From assembly GCF_029395535.1 (NCBI RefSeq), contig NZ_CP113920.1:2294001-2358000 (forward strand): DNA of 64,000 nucleotides, in the 5' to 3' direction. Positions 54,637-63,211 of the stretch are shown here, piece after piece. The notes beneath the pieces were generated by a model. The model was not told the DNA's origin. It worked only from the letters and a program-made list of their open reading frames with translations, and did no database searches. Both the position numbers and the translations under genes were made by a program. The stretch comes from Bifidobacterium sp. ESL0732. Its GTDB lineage: Bacteria > Actinomycetota > Actinomycetes > Actinomycetales > Bifidobacteriaceae. Positions within the stretch are counted from its first letter, which is position 1. Each line of letters starts with the position of its first letter.

Positions 54637-56043
54637 ATGGCTAAACAAGCAAACGAACCATTGCGCGAAGGCCTCAACGTGGAATTCAAACGCGAATGGT
54701 CAGACAGCGCGAAAAAGACCTTGGCAGCTTTCGCAAACACCGATGGCGGAACCATCTACATCGGCATAGAAGACAACGGGCACGTAACCGGTCTCTCCAA
54801 TCCCGACGAAGCGATGAGGCAGGCCACCCAGACCGCAGCCAACGCCATACGTCCCGATATCATCAGTTTCATATCAGTCACTACCGAAACCTTCGACGAA
54901 CAACAAATCGTCAAAGTCCAGGTCAGCCGCGGCACCGATCGCCCATATTATCTTGCCGACAAAGGCCTCAGACCGGCAGGCGTCTACGTTCGTTCGGGCG
55001 CTGCGTCGATTCCCGCGAGCGAGACAGCAATACTCGACATGATCCGGGAAACCGCAGGTAATTCATTCGAAGATGCAGTCAGCCTGGAACAGCACCTTTC
55101 CTTTAACGCATTGCAGAATATGTTCAAAAGGCACGACGTTCCTCTTAGCGATAATAGCTATCGAACGCTTGGCCTCATCAATGCCGACAACCAATATACC
55201 AATCTTGCCTGGCTGCTTTCCGACGAATGCATAGCTTCCGTAAAAGCGGCCAAATTCAAAGGAACCCGTAAAACGACAATAAGCAATCGTTACGAATTCA
55301 CCGGATCACTATTTACCCAGCTTGAACAGATACTCCAATTCCTGGGCCCTTACAACCGTGTCAGCTCAACAATCGGGCCGATATACCGCGAAGATTTCTA
55401 TGATTATCCACCAGCTACCTTACGCGAGGCCGTGTTAAACCTATTAATCCATCGCGATTACACATATCACGATTCCGCACTTATCAGCGTTTACGATGAC
55501 CGCATTGAATTTATTAATTTTGGAGGCCTACGCAAAGGCGTGGGAAAGGACGACATTATTAACGGACTTTCCTCAAAAAGAAATCCAAAATTAGCGAATA
55601 TTTTCTATCGGCTCCATTTTGTCGAAGCATATGGAATGGGAATACCGAAAATCTTCGAAATGTACGAAGGATTTGAACGTCAGCCAATCATCTCCATAGC
55701 CAGCCACAGTTTCAAACTGATTCTGCCTTCTCAGCGATATGAGGGAGATGAGGCCGAAACCGGCGAACATTTGGACCGAGAAACCGCCGGAAAAGTAACC
55801 ATACCTGAAGATGACTCTTCCGAACAAAGCAACCTCATATTCACTTACCTGCAAACTCACGCTTCTATCAATAGAACCGAAACAGCTGAATTGACAGGGC
55901 TTTCCAAGCCAACAGCCTCTCGCCTGCTTCGCTCGCTTGTCGAGAATGGAACCCTAAAACGCATAGGCAAGGGCCCATCCACAAGATATATCCCGAAACG
56001 CATCGGCACGCAGCCGAAAACTGCGTACAAAATCAAAAAATGA
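54637..56043 (+). CDS. AlbA/Schlafen-domain regulator with ATPase-like and winged-helix parts
   Basis: This 468-residue protein has three parts. An N-terminal AlbA_2 (Schlafen-type) domain holds EFKREWSDSAKKTLAAFANT and GGTIYIGIEDNGHVTGL (cited as GGTIYIGIEDNG). A middle region (about 190-370) has LREAVLNLLIHRDYTYHD and INFGGLRKGVG, the pattern of HATPase_c_4 RecG-like proteins. The end has a winged helix (RTETAELTGLSKPTASRLLR). Databases often name these ATP-dependent helicases or transcriptional regulators; no helicase motif is seen. GATAAG boxes directly upstream suggest it controls itself. Confidence 0.82.
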   Translation: MAKQANEPLREGLNVEFKREWSDSAKKTLAAFANTDGGTIYIGIEDNGHVTGLSNPDEAMRQATQTAANAIRPDIISFISVTTETFDEQQIVKVQVSRGTDRPYYLADKGLRPAGVYVRSGAASIPASETAILDMIRETAGNSFEDAVSLEQHLSFNALQNMFKRHDVPLSDNSYRTLGLINADNQYTNLAWLLSDECIASVKAAKFKGTRKTTISNRYEFTGSLFTQLEQILQFLGPYNRVSSTIGPIYREDFYDYPPATLREAVLNLLIHRDYTYHDSALISVYDDRIEFINFGGLRKGVGKDDIINGLSSKRNPKLANIFYRLHFVEAYGMGIPKIFEMYEGFERQPIISIASHSFKLILPSQRYEGDEAETGEHLDRETAGKVTIPEDDSSEQSNLIFTYLQTHASINRTETAELTGLSKPTASRLLRSLVENGTLKRIGKGPSTRYIPKRIGTQPKTAYKIKK

Positions 56044-56105
56044 CGAAGAGTATCGTTGAAAAGCAGCGGATGCTTTCGGACTTTAGGAAAGTCTGAGGGC
56101 CGAAA

Positions 56106-56144
56106 ACGCCCCGCAGCTTTTTGAGTACAAAAACCGCGAGGCGT
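56106..56144. terminator. Bidirectional terminator between convergent genes
   Basis: ACGCC.CGC..CTTTTTG (from 56106) pairs with CAAAAACCGCGAGGCGT (56128-56144) around the loop AGTA. The stem carries its own T and A runs, so it can work in both directions, for the AlbA-type gene and for the GH42 gene. Confidence 0.7.
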
Positions 56145-56183
56145 ATCGTGACCGAATTATTCTAACTGTGGAATACCAGCTTA

Positions 56184-58379
56184 TTACTGCTGCAATTGAC
56201 GACGAATGACATAAACACCGTAGGGACCAATCGCCATCTGGCCTTTGATCTCTTCGCCCGTCAGCACATTGGTTCCGCACAAATCCCCAGGCAAGATAAG
56301 TTGCGAGGAATCCGGACCGTCGTTGATGACGAACGTCAGCGCGTAACCGGTTGCATTTTGCGAGTCGGAAGCCCCACTATCGTCACCGCCGTAGAAGCGT
56401 TGGCAAATTTCAACATCCTTCGGCGAGTCGATGGCGCGGATTCCGGCATCGTCGGCAAGCAGGCCGACAAACCAGTCAAAACCTTCGTCGTCAAGTACGG
56501 TGCCGACGTAATAGGCATTGCCTTCACCGAACGAATTGACCGTGACCGCGGCCTCACCTTTGTAATACTCACTTCCATATGAAGCAAGCACTGAAGCCGT
56601 CACGGGATGCACGATTTCGGCGATGATCGAAGCGCTCACACGTCCGGCATCGGAACCTACCGCATTCCCTGCAGCGTCGAGTTCAGACTTGCCGTCTTTG
56701 CCCACGCTTGAACCGGCCTGCCCAAGGCTATTGCCCTGCAAAACGACTTCGACATCATGGCCAGGTGTCAGCGCGTCGATTTCTTCTCCCCAGGCGCCGA
56801 CCAAATCGCGGAATGCGCCCGGATAGCCACCAAGAATGACCTTATCGTTTTCGTCCGCCACACCGGACATGCTGGTCGCCACGAAACGTCCGCCCTGCCG
56901 GACGTAATCGGTTACGGCTTGAGAGACGCTCTTCGGCGTGACCACCATGGCAGGTGCCAGCACCGCGCGATACTTGGCAAGCTGATCCGCCGACGTATCG
57001 GAGGGAATGATGTCGACCTGGATGTTGCGCCTCCAGAGCGCGGCATAATAGCGATGCACCTGATCGGTATATTCCAAAAGTCGGGATGGCCCAGAGGAGT
57101 AATACATAGACCAATAGCTATTCCAGTCGAACATGATGGCTACTTGAGCCTTAGTGTGCCCGCCAAGAAACTCCTTGCCGTGCTCGCCTAGTTCCTTGCC
57201 CAGCTCACTGACTTCGCGAAAAACGCGGGTATCCTCCCTATCGGCATGGCTGATCACCGCACCATGGAATCGCTCGCAACCACTGACGCTCTGTCGTAGT
57301 TGGAAGAACTGGATGGTGTCGGCACCGTGGGCGATGGACTGATAGCTCATGGAACGCATCTGCCCAGGCCGCTTCTGCACGTTGTAAGGCTGCCAGTTCT
57401 GCTGGCTCGGCGTCTGCTCCATGAGCATAAACGGCTTGCCGCCGCCGACCCCACGGTACAGATCGTTGCACATCGCCGCGCGGGATGGCTTCGCGTCGTA
57501 ACGCGGGTAGTTGTCCCAGCTGACGACATCGACCTGCTTGCCCATCTCGAAATAGTCGATATCCATAAACAGGCCCATCATATTGGTGGTTATCGGGGTG
57601 GTCTTGTCAAATTGCCGGATTGCCTGCTTCTCGTCGGTGAAGCATCTGGTGATCGACTGGCTCATGAAGCGCCGGTAGTCCATCGACATCTTCGACAAAG
57701 CGGTGATACCGGGCGCGATTTCTGGTCCCAAGGCGTTGGGCACTACGATATCGTCCCAGTCGTAGAACATGTGCTGCCAGAAATGGCCGTTCCATGCCTT
57801 GTTGAGATTTTCGGTGGTTCCGTATTTGGCTTTGAGCCATTGCCGCCATAGCTTCGCGCAGGTATCGCAGTAGCAGTATTCGCCGTATTCGTTGGAGACG
57901 TGCCAAGCCACAAGCCCCGGAGTATCGGCGTACCGTTCGGCCAGTTTGCCGGCCAGCTTCGGCGCGTATTCCTTGAACGTCGGTGAATTGGGGCATGGGT
58001 TGTGCCGGTCGCCGAAGACGTGGTGACGGCCTTCGAAATCGGTACGCATCACGTCGGGGTGCCGTTTGGCCATCCAAGACGGGATGGCAGCCGTGGAGGT
58101 GGCCATCACAATGCCGAAATGGTGGTTGACCAGCAGCTGGACGATCTTGTCAAGCGTCGAGAAATCGTACGTGTTCTCGTCGGGTTGAAGCTGCGCCCAC
58201 GAGAAGACGTTGATCGTCGCCTCGTTGATGCCGGCATCCTCCAGCATCGCGATGTCCTTGTGCCATGTGTCTTCATCCCATTGCTCGGGGTTCCAATCGC
58301 CGCCGTAATAGAAACGGTCAAAAACCGCACTCGTCCCAGTCGTTCCGGTTGCTCCAGTCGTCATTTTCATACTTTGCAC
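56184..58379 (-). CDS. GH42 beta-galactosidase
   Basis: This 731-residue enzyme cleaves beta-galactosides such as lactose, lacto-N-biose or galactooligosaccharides. The N-terminal barrel has YYGGDWNPEQWDEDTW, the acid/base Glu164 in VSNEYG, and the nucleophile Glu321 in MLMEQTPS. YCYCDTC provides cysteines of the metal site seen in the family. The middle trimerisation domain and C-terminal beta-domain follow. The GTG at 58379 has AGGA 6 bases upstream; ATGs at 58370 and 58364 are alternatives. No signal peptide, so intracellular. It is the second gene after the POT-like transporter, 48 bp behind it, and faces the AraC regulator across that gene. Confidence 0.95.
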   Translation of the reverse strand: MQSMKMTTGATGTTGTSAVFDRFYYGGDWNPEQWDEDTWHKDIAMLEDAGINEATINVFSWAQLQPDENTYDFSTLDKIVQLLVNHHFGIVMATSTAAIPSWMAKRHPDVMRTDFEGRHHVFGDRHNPCPNSPTFKEYAPKLAGKLAERYADTPGLVAWHVSNEYGEYCYCDTCAKLWRQWLKAKYGTTENLNKAWNGHFWQHMFYDWDDIVVPNALGPEIAPGITALSKMSMDYRRFMSQSITRCFTDEKQAIRQFDKTTPITTNMMGLFMDIDYFEMGKQVDVVSWDNYPRYDAKPSRAAMCNDLYRGVGGGKPFMLMEQTPSQQNWQPYNVQKRPGQMRSMSYQSIAHGADTIQFFQLRQSVSGCERFHGAVISHADREDTRVFREVSELGKELGEHGKEFLGGHTKAQVAIMFDWNSYWSMYYSSGPSRLLEYTDQVHRYYAALWRRNIQVDIIPSDTSADQLAKYRAVLAPAMVVTPKSVSQAVTDYVRQGGRFVATSMSGVADENDKVILGGYPGAFRDLVGAWGEEIDALTPGHDVEVVLQGNSLGQAGSSVGKDGKSELDAAGNAVGSDAGRVSASIIAEIVHPVTASVLASYGSEYYKGEAAVTVNSFGEGNAYYVGTVLDDEGFDWFVGLLADDAGIRAIDSPKDVEICQRFYGGDDSGASDSQNATGYALTFVINDGPDSSQLILPGDLCGTNVLTGEEIKGQMAIGPYGVYVIRRQLQQ

Positions 58380-58427
58380 TTTTCATCCTGCCTTTTCATT
58401 TGTGCAGCACTCCGTCGCGCTTCAAAA

Positions 58428-59969
58428 TCACTTGGCATCGAGCACGCCCATACCCTTGGCGAACTTCTTGGAGAATATCACAGTAATCAGGCCGATGACC
58501 AGCGTGACTCCGCCGATGAGCAGGAAGTATTGCGCCTCTCCGCCTTTGTGATAGAAATTGATCGAAATGGTGTTAAGTGCGGCGCCGATACCGGCAGAAA
58601 GATTCCAGACCGTCATCATCTGCGCCTGGAAGGCCTTGGGCGCAACGTCGGCCGCTGCGGTATAGCCAGCAGGCTGGGTGTTGGCCTCGCCAATCATGAC
58701 CAGAATCCAGAAGGCGATAACCCAGAAGGGGCTCACCTTGGTGCCGGCCGGGTAGAGCAGGAACGGCAGAATCATCAGCAGTGGGCCAAGGCCCCATGCC
58801 ACAGCGCCAATGCCCATTTTCGCTGCGGTACTCGGCTGGTGGGTGCCCAGCTTCGTCCACAACGAGGCGAACAGCGTGCCGAACAGCACCGCGCAGATGC
58901 TTCCCCAGGTGTAGAACGCCGCCGGCGTAATCTCGAAGCCGAAGATGTTGCGGTTGACGGATTGCTCAGTGTAGATCGAGATGATGGTGATGCTCTGGTT
59001 CCATACCCAGCCTGCGACGATGTTGCACAGGGCCAACGGCAGGATATACATCACATGCCTGCTCTCGTCCTTGGTCACCTTGTGACTTCTAACGATATAA
59101 ATGAAGTACACAATCGGAATGAAAATCGCCACGGTACTCACCGCATTGCTGAAGCCGGAAATCGTGACCGTCTTGGTGATGAACAGCGCCGCCATAATTG
59201 CCACGGCGGCAACGAGGATGAGCAACATGATGCCGAGAGCCTTCTTGCGCACGGCCGGCTTCATCGGGTCGGCCGGCTTCACGCCGAGAGGGCCAAAGAA
59301 CTTCTTTTCGGTGACCACGTAGAAAATCCACGCCAAAAGGGCGATTAGGGCACCGAAAGCGAACGCGGACCAGTAGCCGATTTTCTGGGCCATCGTACCG
59401 ACGATGGTCGGGGTGAAAATGCCGGCGATGTTGGTGAAAACATAGGTCATCGTGTAGGCCGCGCTGCGGCGGTTGTCGCCTTCGGCATATTGCATGCCGA
59501 TAAGGGCATCCAGGCTGCGCCCGACAAACATCGGGGCGATGCTCAGCAGCACCAGGCTGGCCATGCAACCCGGGATTCCCAAGAACGGGAATGCCAGGAG
59601 GCTGTAGGCGATCACCTGAAGCAGGCGTGCGAGCCGCACCGACGTGCGGGGCCCCAGAATGCGGTCGGCCACAAACCCGCCCACCACGCCGCACAGCACC
59701 AAAGTCGTTCCGTAGAGCGACATGATCTGTGCTGCGTCCGTCTGCGACATTCCCAAGCCGGTAGGCGTTTTCGCGTACATGTAATAAATCAGGATGGAAC
59801 TGATGGCCGTATTGCCGACCGACGTTCCGAATTGTAACGCGCAGGCCGATCCGGTTCCGCGCGGGTGTCCGAGAAACTTGTGATCGCCGTGGATTTTCTC
59901 GATTATTTGGGTATTTTGCTCCGAGGCTTCCGTTTCCGGTTGCACCTCGTCCGATGATGGTTGAACCAT
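58428..59969 (-). CDS. POT/PTR-type MFS transporter, divergent
   Basis: This 513-residue membrane protein has about fourteen helices. FLGHPRGTG at the N-terminus, GGFVADRILGPRTSVRL and TAAADVAPKAFQAQMM (cited in part) match the proton-dependent oligopeptide transporter family. The usual ExxER motif in helix 1, tied to proton coupling, is absent; the same place reads ALQFGTSVG. It is transcribed with the GH42 gene, so it may import a beta-galactoside rather than peptides. The start at 59969 follows AAAGGAG by 6 bases and is preferred over the longer reading to 60170, which would overlap the AraC gene. Confidence 0.78.
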   Translation of the reverse strand: MVQPSSDEVQPETEASEQNTQIIEKIHGDHKFLGHPRGTGSACALQFGTSVGNTAISSILIYYMYAKTPTGLGMSQTDAAQIMSLYGTTLVLCGVVGGFVADRILGPRTSVRLARLLQVIAYSLLAFPFLGIPGCMASLVLLSIAPMFVGRSLDALIGMQYAEGDNRRSAAYTMTYVFTNIAGIFTPTIVGTMAQKIGYWSAFAFGALIALLAWIFYVVTEKKFFGPLGVKPADPMKPAVRKKALGIMLLILVAAVAIMAALFITKTVTISGFSNAVSTVAIFIPIVYFIYIVRSHKVTKDESRHVMYILPLALCNIVAGWVWNQSITIISIYTEQSVNRNIFGFEITPAAFYTWGSICAVLFGTLFASLWTKLGTHQPSTAAKMGIGAVAWGLGPLLMILPFLLYPAGTKVSPFWVIAFWILVMIGEANTQPAGYTAAADVAPKAFQAQMMTVWNLSAGIGAALNTISINFYHKGGEAQYFLLIGGVTLVIGLITVIFSKKFAKGMGVLDAK

Positions 59970-60163
59970 CTTCGCTCCTTTGCCGATGTAACTCTTCCAG
60001 TGCTCGATCAAGCAACACCAATCATGACAGGCGCGGCAATAGTTCGCCATGTTCAAAATTTCGTGATTTATAGACAAAATGTAATTTAGTGTTATCCTTC
60101 GTTTCCACGCTGATACGATTTTTATAGAGCAAATATGTTCGCCAAAGGAGGTGCCGGAGCAAG

Positions 60164-61027
60164 ATGCCACCCATTTATGCCAATAATGCGTACCTCAAAT
60201 TCGAACATAACCAGATCATCGATACCGTCAATCCCCTGACCATCGGCAGCTGCGGATCCTACCGGCTTATTACGAAACCCCGTCTCAATTCAATCTGGCG
60301 GGGACGGAAAGATTTCCAGCTGCTATACGTCAACGACGGTTGCGCCCACTTCAAGAAGAATGGCCACGAATACGCGGCCCACGCCGGAACGATGGTCGTC
60401 TACGAACCGTTGGAAACACAGGAATACTATTACACGGCGGAGGAACATGCGGCGGTCTGCTGGGTTCATTTTTCGGGCACCCAAGCCCGTTCGATGATCG
60501 AAGAAGCGGGATTGCTCAAGGACGAAAGGAGATTCACACAGGTCGGTGTCGACCCAGAATATCTCGTCCTTTTCGAGAAAATGATCAAGGAATTGCAATT
60601 GCAACGCCCCGGTTTCGCCAAAATCACGACGCTGACTTTCGAACTATTGCTGGCCCAAGTTCACCGGTACCTCACCGAGCAATGCAGCGAAACCAACAAG
60701 GCGATGCCGCAATATATCGCCAAAGCGATTCTCTATTTCAATGAGCATTATCCCGAATCCATCAGTATCAAACGTTACGCAAAGGAGAACAACGTCAGCG
60801 AGACATGGTTCATCCAGAATTTCAAGGACTATATCGGCGTTTCACCTTTGCAATACATTACTTCGCTACGTATCAAACAGGCGAAGGCTCTGCTGGAGGG
60901 CACCGACTTCTCCATTAAGGAGATAGCCCTGCTTGTCGGTTACGGCAATCCCATGTATTTCTCGCGCTTGTTCCACAAAGAGACAGGCAAGACTCCCACG
61001 GAATACCGAGATAAAACCGTACGATGA
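60164..61027 (+). CDS. AraC-family regulator, likely of the GH42/POT locus
   Basis: This 287-residue regulator has an N-terminal cupin sensor domain (about 20-140; DFQLLYVNDGCAHFKKNG) and a C-terminal pair of helix-turn-helices (about 190-285) with SISIKRYAKENNVSETWF and FSIKEIALLVGYGNPMYFSRLFHKETGKTP (cited as GYGNPMYFSRLFH). It is divergent from the POT-like transporter gene over a 194-bp spacer and probably activates that operon in response to a sugar. GGAG lies 4 bases before the ATG at 60164. Confidence 0.9.
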   Translation: MPPIYANNAYLKFEHNQIIDTVNPLTIGSCGSYRLITKPRLNSIWRGRKDFQLLYVNDGCAHFKKNGHEYAAHAGTMVVYEPLETQEYYYTAEEHAAVCWVHFSGTQARSMIEEAGLLKDERRFTQVGVDPEYLVLFEKMIKELQLQRPGFAKITTLTFELLLAQVHRYLTEQCSETNKAMPQYIAKAILYFNEHYPESISIKRYAKENNVSETWFIQNFKDYIGVSPLQYITSLRIKQAKALLEGTDFSIKEIALLVGYGNPMYFSRLFHKETGKTPTEYRDKTVR

Positions 61028-61176
61028 GACTTTCGTTTTCAAAGGAGAAACGTGAACCCGATCTACATCACACCGTGGCAACGGTCGTTTCAGCTAACTG
61101 ACCACCCACAAAGCCGTTAATCACAAACCCATCGCTTTTAGCGAAGCGATACCCAAGAGAAACCAAAGAAGGAATC

Positions 61177-62823
61177 ATGCAAAAACGAACACTGGTACCC
61201 GCCATCGCCACGTTGTGCGCGGCGGCTTTTACACTGGCCGGATGCGGGTCGCAGAGTAAGAGCGCCGGGTCGGACTCAAACGGTCCTTCAAACAATGCAA
61301 TCGTCACCGCCTATGACAACGAACCGCAGAATCCGCTCTCACCCGGCGCATCCGGCGAGTCCGGCGGAATCCGCGTCGCCGACGAGATTTATTCGGGATT
61401 GGTGACATACAACAAATCCGGGGCAATCAAAAACGAAATGGCCAGCAGCATCAAGCCAAACGCCGATTCGACGCAATTCACGATTACTATCAAGGACGGC
61501 TGGAAATTCAGCAACGGCACACCCGTCACCGCCCAATCCTTCACGAAGGCTTGGAGTTATGCGGCCGTGGGCTCAAACGGCATGAAGAATGCATGGTGTT
61601 TCTCAGCAATCAAGGGTTACGACGACGTGCAAGACAAAAACACACCGTCCGACGCCCAGCTTTCCGGGCTCAAGGTGGTTGATCCGCACACTTTCACCGT
61701 CGATATGAACGAGCCGGATGCAGTCTTCCCGACCCAGCTCGGTTACATCGCCTTCGCTCCGCTACCAGAAAGCGCTTTCAAGGATATGAAGGCATTCGGC
61801 AACGCTCCGGTTACCAACGGGCCATACAAGCTCACGTCCTGGGCTCACAATAAAAGCATTACATTGTCGAAAAACCCCGATTATCAGGGGCCACGAAAGC
61901 CTAAAAACAACGGCATCAAATTCCAGATTTACACGAAAGCAGATGCCGCCTATTCAGACGTTCAAGCAGGAAATCTCGATGTGCTCGACAAGCTGCCATC
62001 CTCTGCGTTGAAAAGCTTCCAGTCTGACGCTTCGATGAACCATATCAACGTCCCGGGCGCATCGTTCGGAGGGTTCACCATTCCCAGTGAGCTGGAGCAT
62101 TTCAAGATGGACAAAGAAGGTCGTCTTCGCCGTCAAGCCATGTCCCTTGCCATCAACCGCAAACTCATCACCACTAAAATATTCCAGGGCACACGCACCC
62201 CCGCCACCGATTTTCTCGCGCCGCCCGTCTCGGGCTATTCCAAGACCCTCAAAGGCAACGAAGTCCTGCGCCAAAACACCGCAAAGGCTAAGCAGCTTTG
62301 GAAGGAAGCGGACACCATTTCTCCCTACTCGGGCACGTTCGAAATCGCATACAATTCGGATTCGGACCATAAGCCTTGGATCGATGCCGTCTGCAACCAG
62401 CTCAAGAACGCTTTGGGCATCAATGCGGAAGGCAAGGCCTTCCCGACGGCCGCCGAGTTCTATGACACGTTGGATTCCAAGACGCCGACCTTCGCCTTCT
62501 ACACCAGCTGGGGAGCCGATTGGCCATCGGCACAGAACTTCCTGGTCACGCTCTACGCCTCAAGTTCGGCGGACGGCAAAGGCTCAAACACCGGCAACTA
62601 CAAGAATCCCGACTTTGACAAGCTCATGGATCAGGCCGCGGCCTCTTCCTCACTTGAGAAAGCCAACAGCTTCTACCAGCAGGGTGAGGAGATCCTCTTC
62701 CAGGACCTTCCCACAATCCCGCTCTGGTACGGCAATGCAACCGCGGTGACGACGAAGAGCATATCCAATCTCCAGCCTGATTTCAGCAGTCTGCCGCTCT
62801 ATTGGGCAATAGTAAAGAAATAA
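61177..62823 (+). CDS. Solute-binding lipoprotein, family 5 (oligopeptide type)
   Basis: This 548-residue protein has a lipoprotein signal ending FTLAGC, with the lipobox Cys at residue 23, so it is anchored to the outer face of the membrane. The family-5 binding fold is shown by ADEIYSGLVTYNKSG, GWKFSNGTPVTAQSFTKAW (cited as NGTPVTAQSFTKAW), NGPYKLTSWAHNKSITL and YLQ-like LYASSSADGKGSNTGNY. It captures peptides or related solutes for an ABC importer, but no permease or ATPase gene is near. AAGGA lies 5 bases before the ATG. Confidence 0.88.
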   Translation: MQKRTLVPAIATLCAAAFTLAGCGSQSKSAGSDSNGPSNNAIVTAYDNEPQNPLSPGASGESGGIRVADEIYSGLVTYNKSGAIKNEMASSIKPNADSTQFTITIKDGWKFSNGTPVTAQSFTKAWSYAAVGSNGMKNAWCFSAIKGYDDVQDKNTPSDAQLSGLKVVDPHTFTVDMNEPDAVFPTQLGYIAFAPLPESAFKDMKAFGNAPVTNGPYKLTSWAHNKSITLSKNPDYQGPRKPKNNGIKFQIYTKADAAYSDVQAGNLDVLDKLPSSALKSFQSDASMNHINVPGASFGGFTIPSELEHFKMDKEGRLRRQAMSLAINRKLITTKIFQGTRTPATDFLAPPVSGYSKTLKGNEVLRQNTAKAKQLWKEADTISPYSGTFEIAYNSDSDHKPWIDAVCNQLKNALGINAEGKAFPTAAEFYDTLDSKTPTFAFYTSWGADWPSAQNFLVTLYASSSADGKGSNTGNYKNPDFDKLMDQAAASSSLEKANSFYQQGEEILFQDLPTIPLWYGNATAVTTKSISNLQPDFSSLPLYWAIVKK

Positions 62824-63211
62824 GTCATCAGCTCAAGCCCGTTCTGCGCTCCGCTTTGCCGGACTGGCGCAGGACGGGCAAACGTTGCTCACGTTCAAGA
62901 CCGGCAAGAATCCTAAAAACGCACAAAGTCAATAGCAGTGAATTCTTGGACACATCAATATAGAGCCAAATCAGCGTTACCAGAATGTTGATGCCTTTAA
63001 GCAACTCTTTGATAACCAACATCGTGAAATTTCTGGAGTAGCGTCTGCCAAATCTCGGGAGTAAGACATGCGAAAGTTCTGGAGTAGATATCCCTAAATT
63101 TATCGAGTAGATTTTGCTAAAGTTCGGTAGTAGGTACTGTTAAAATTTTGGAGTAGAGATATCAAAATCTATGGAGTAACATACGGAAAACCCCAGAATA
63201 CGAGGCAAACG
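62824..63211. other. Intergenic with a hairpin and a 23-bp repeat array
   Basis: This 388-bp spacer has GCCCGTTCTGCGC (62837-62849) paired with GCGCAGGACGGGC (62867-62879), close to the end of the lipoprotein gene but without a T run. The 23-bp repeats occupy 63018-63178. A 64-residue minus-strand frame at 62828-63022 is not supported. Confidence 0.5.
63018..63178 (+). repeat. Seven degenerate 23-bp direct repeats upstream of an AAA ATPase gene
   Basis: The hexamer GGAGTA or a near form begins at 63035, 63058, 63081, 63104, 63127, 63150 and 63173, exactly 23 bp apart every time. Each unit ends in a form of AAATTCTGGAGTA and starts with a variable GATAT-like part. The array ends 33 bp before the ATPase start. 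It resembles an iteron or multi-site operator. Confidence 0.85.

Noticed and set aside
62828..63022. 64-residue minus-strand membrane-like frame after the lipoprotein gene
   Set aside because: It covers a hairpin and runs into the repeat array; no ribosome site and no family resemblance.
63018..63178. CRISPR array
   Set aside because: The repeat period is 23 bp with no separate spacers and degenerate units; no cas gene is present.
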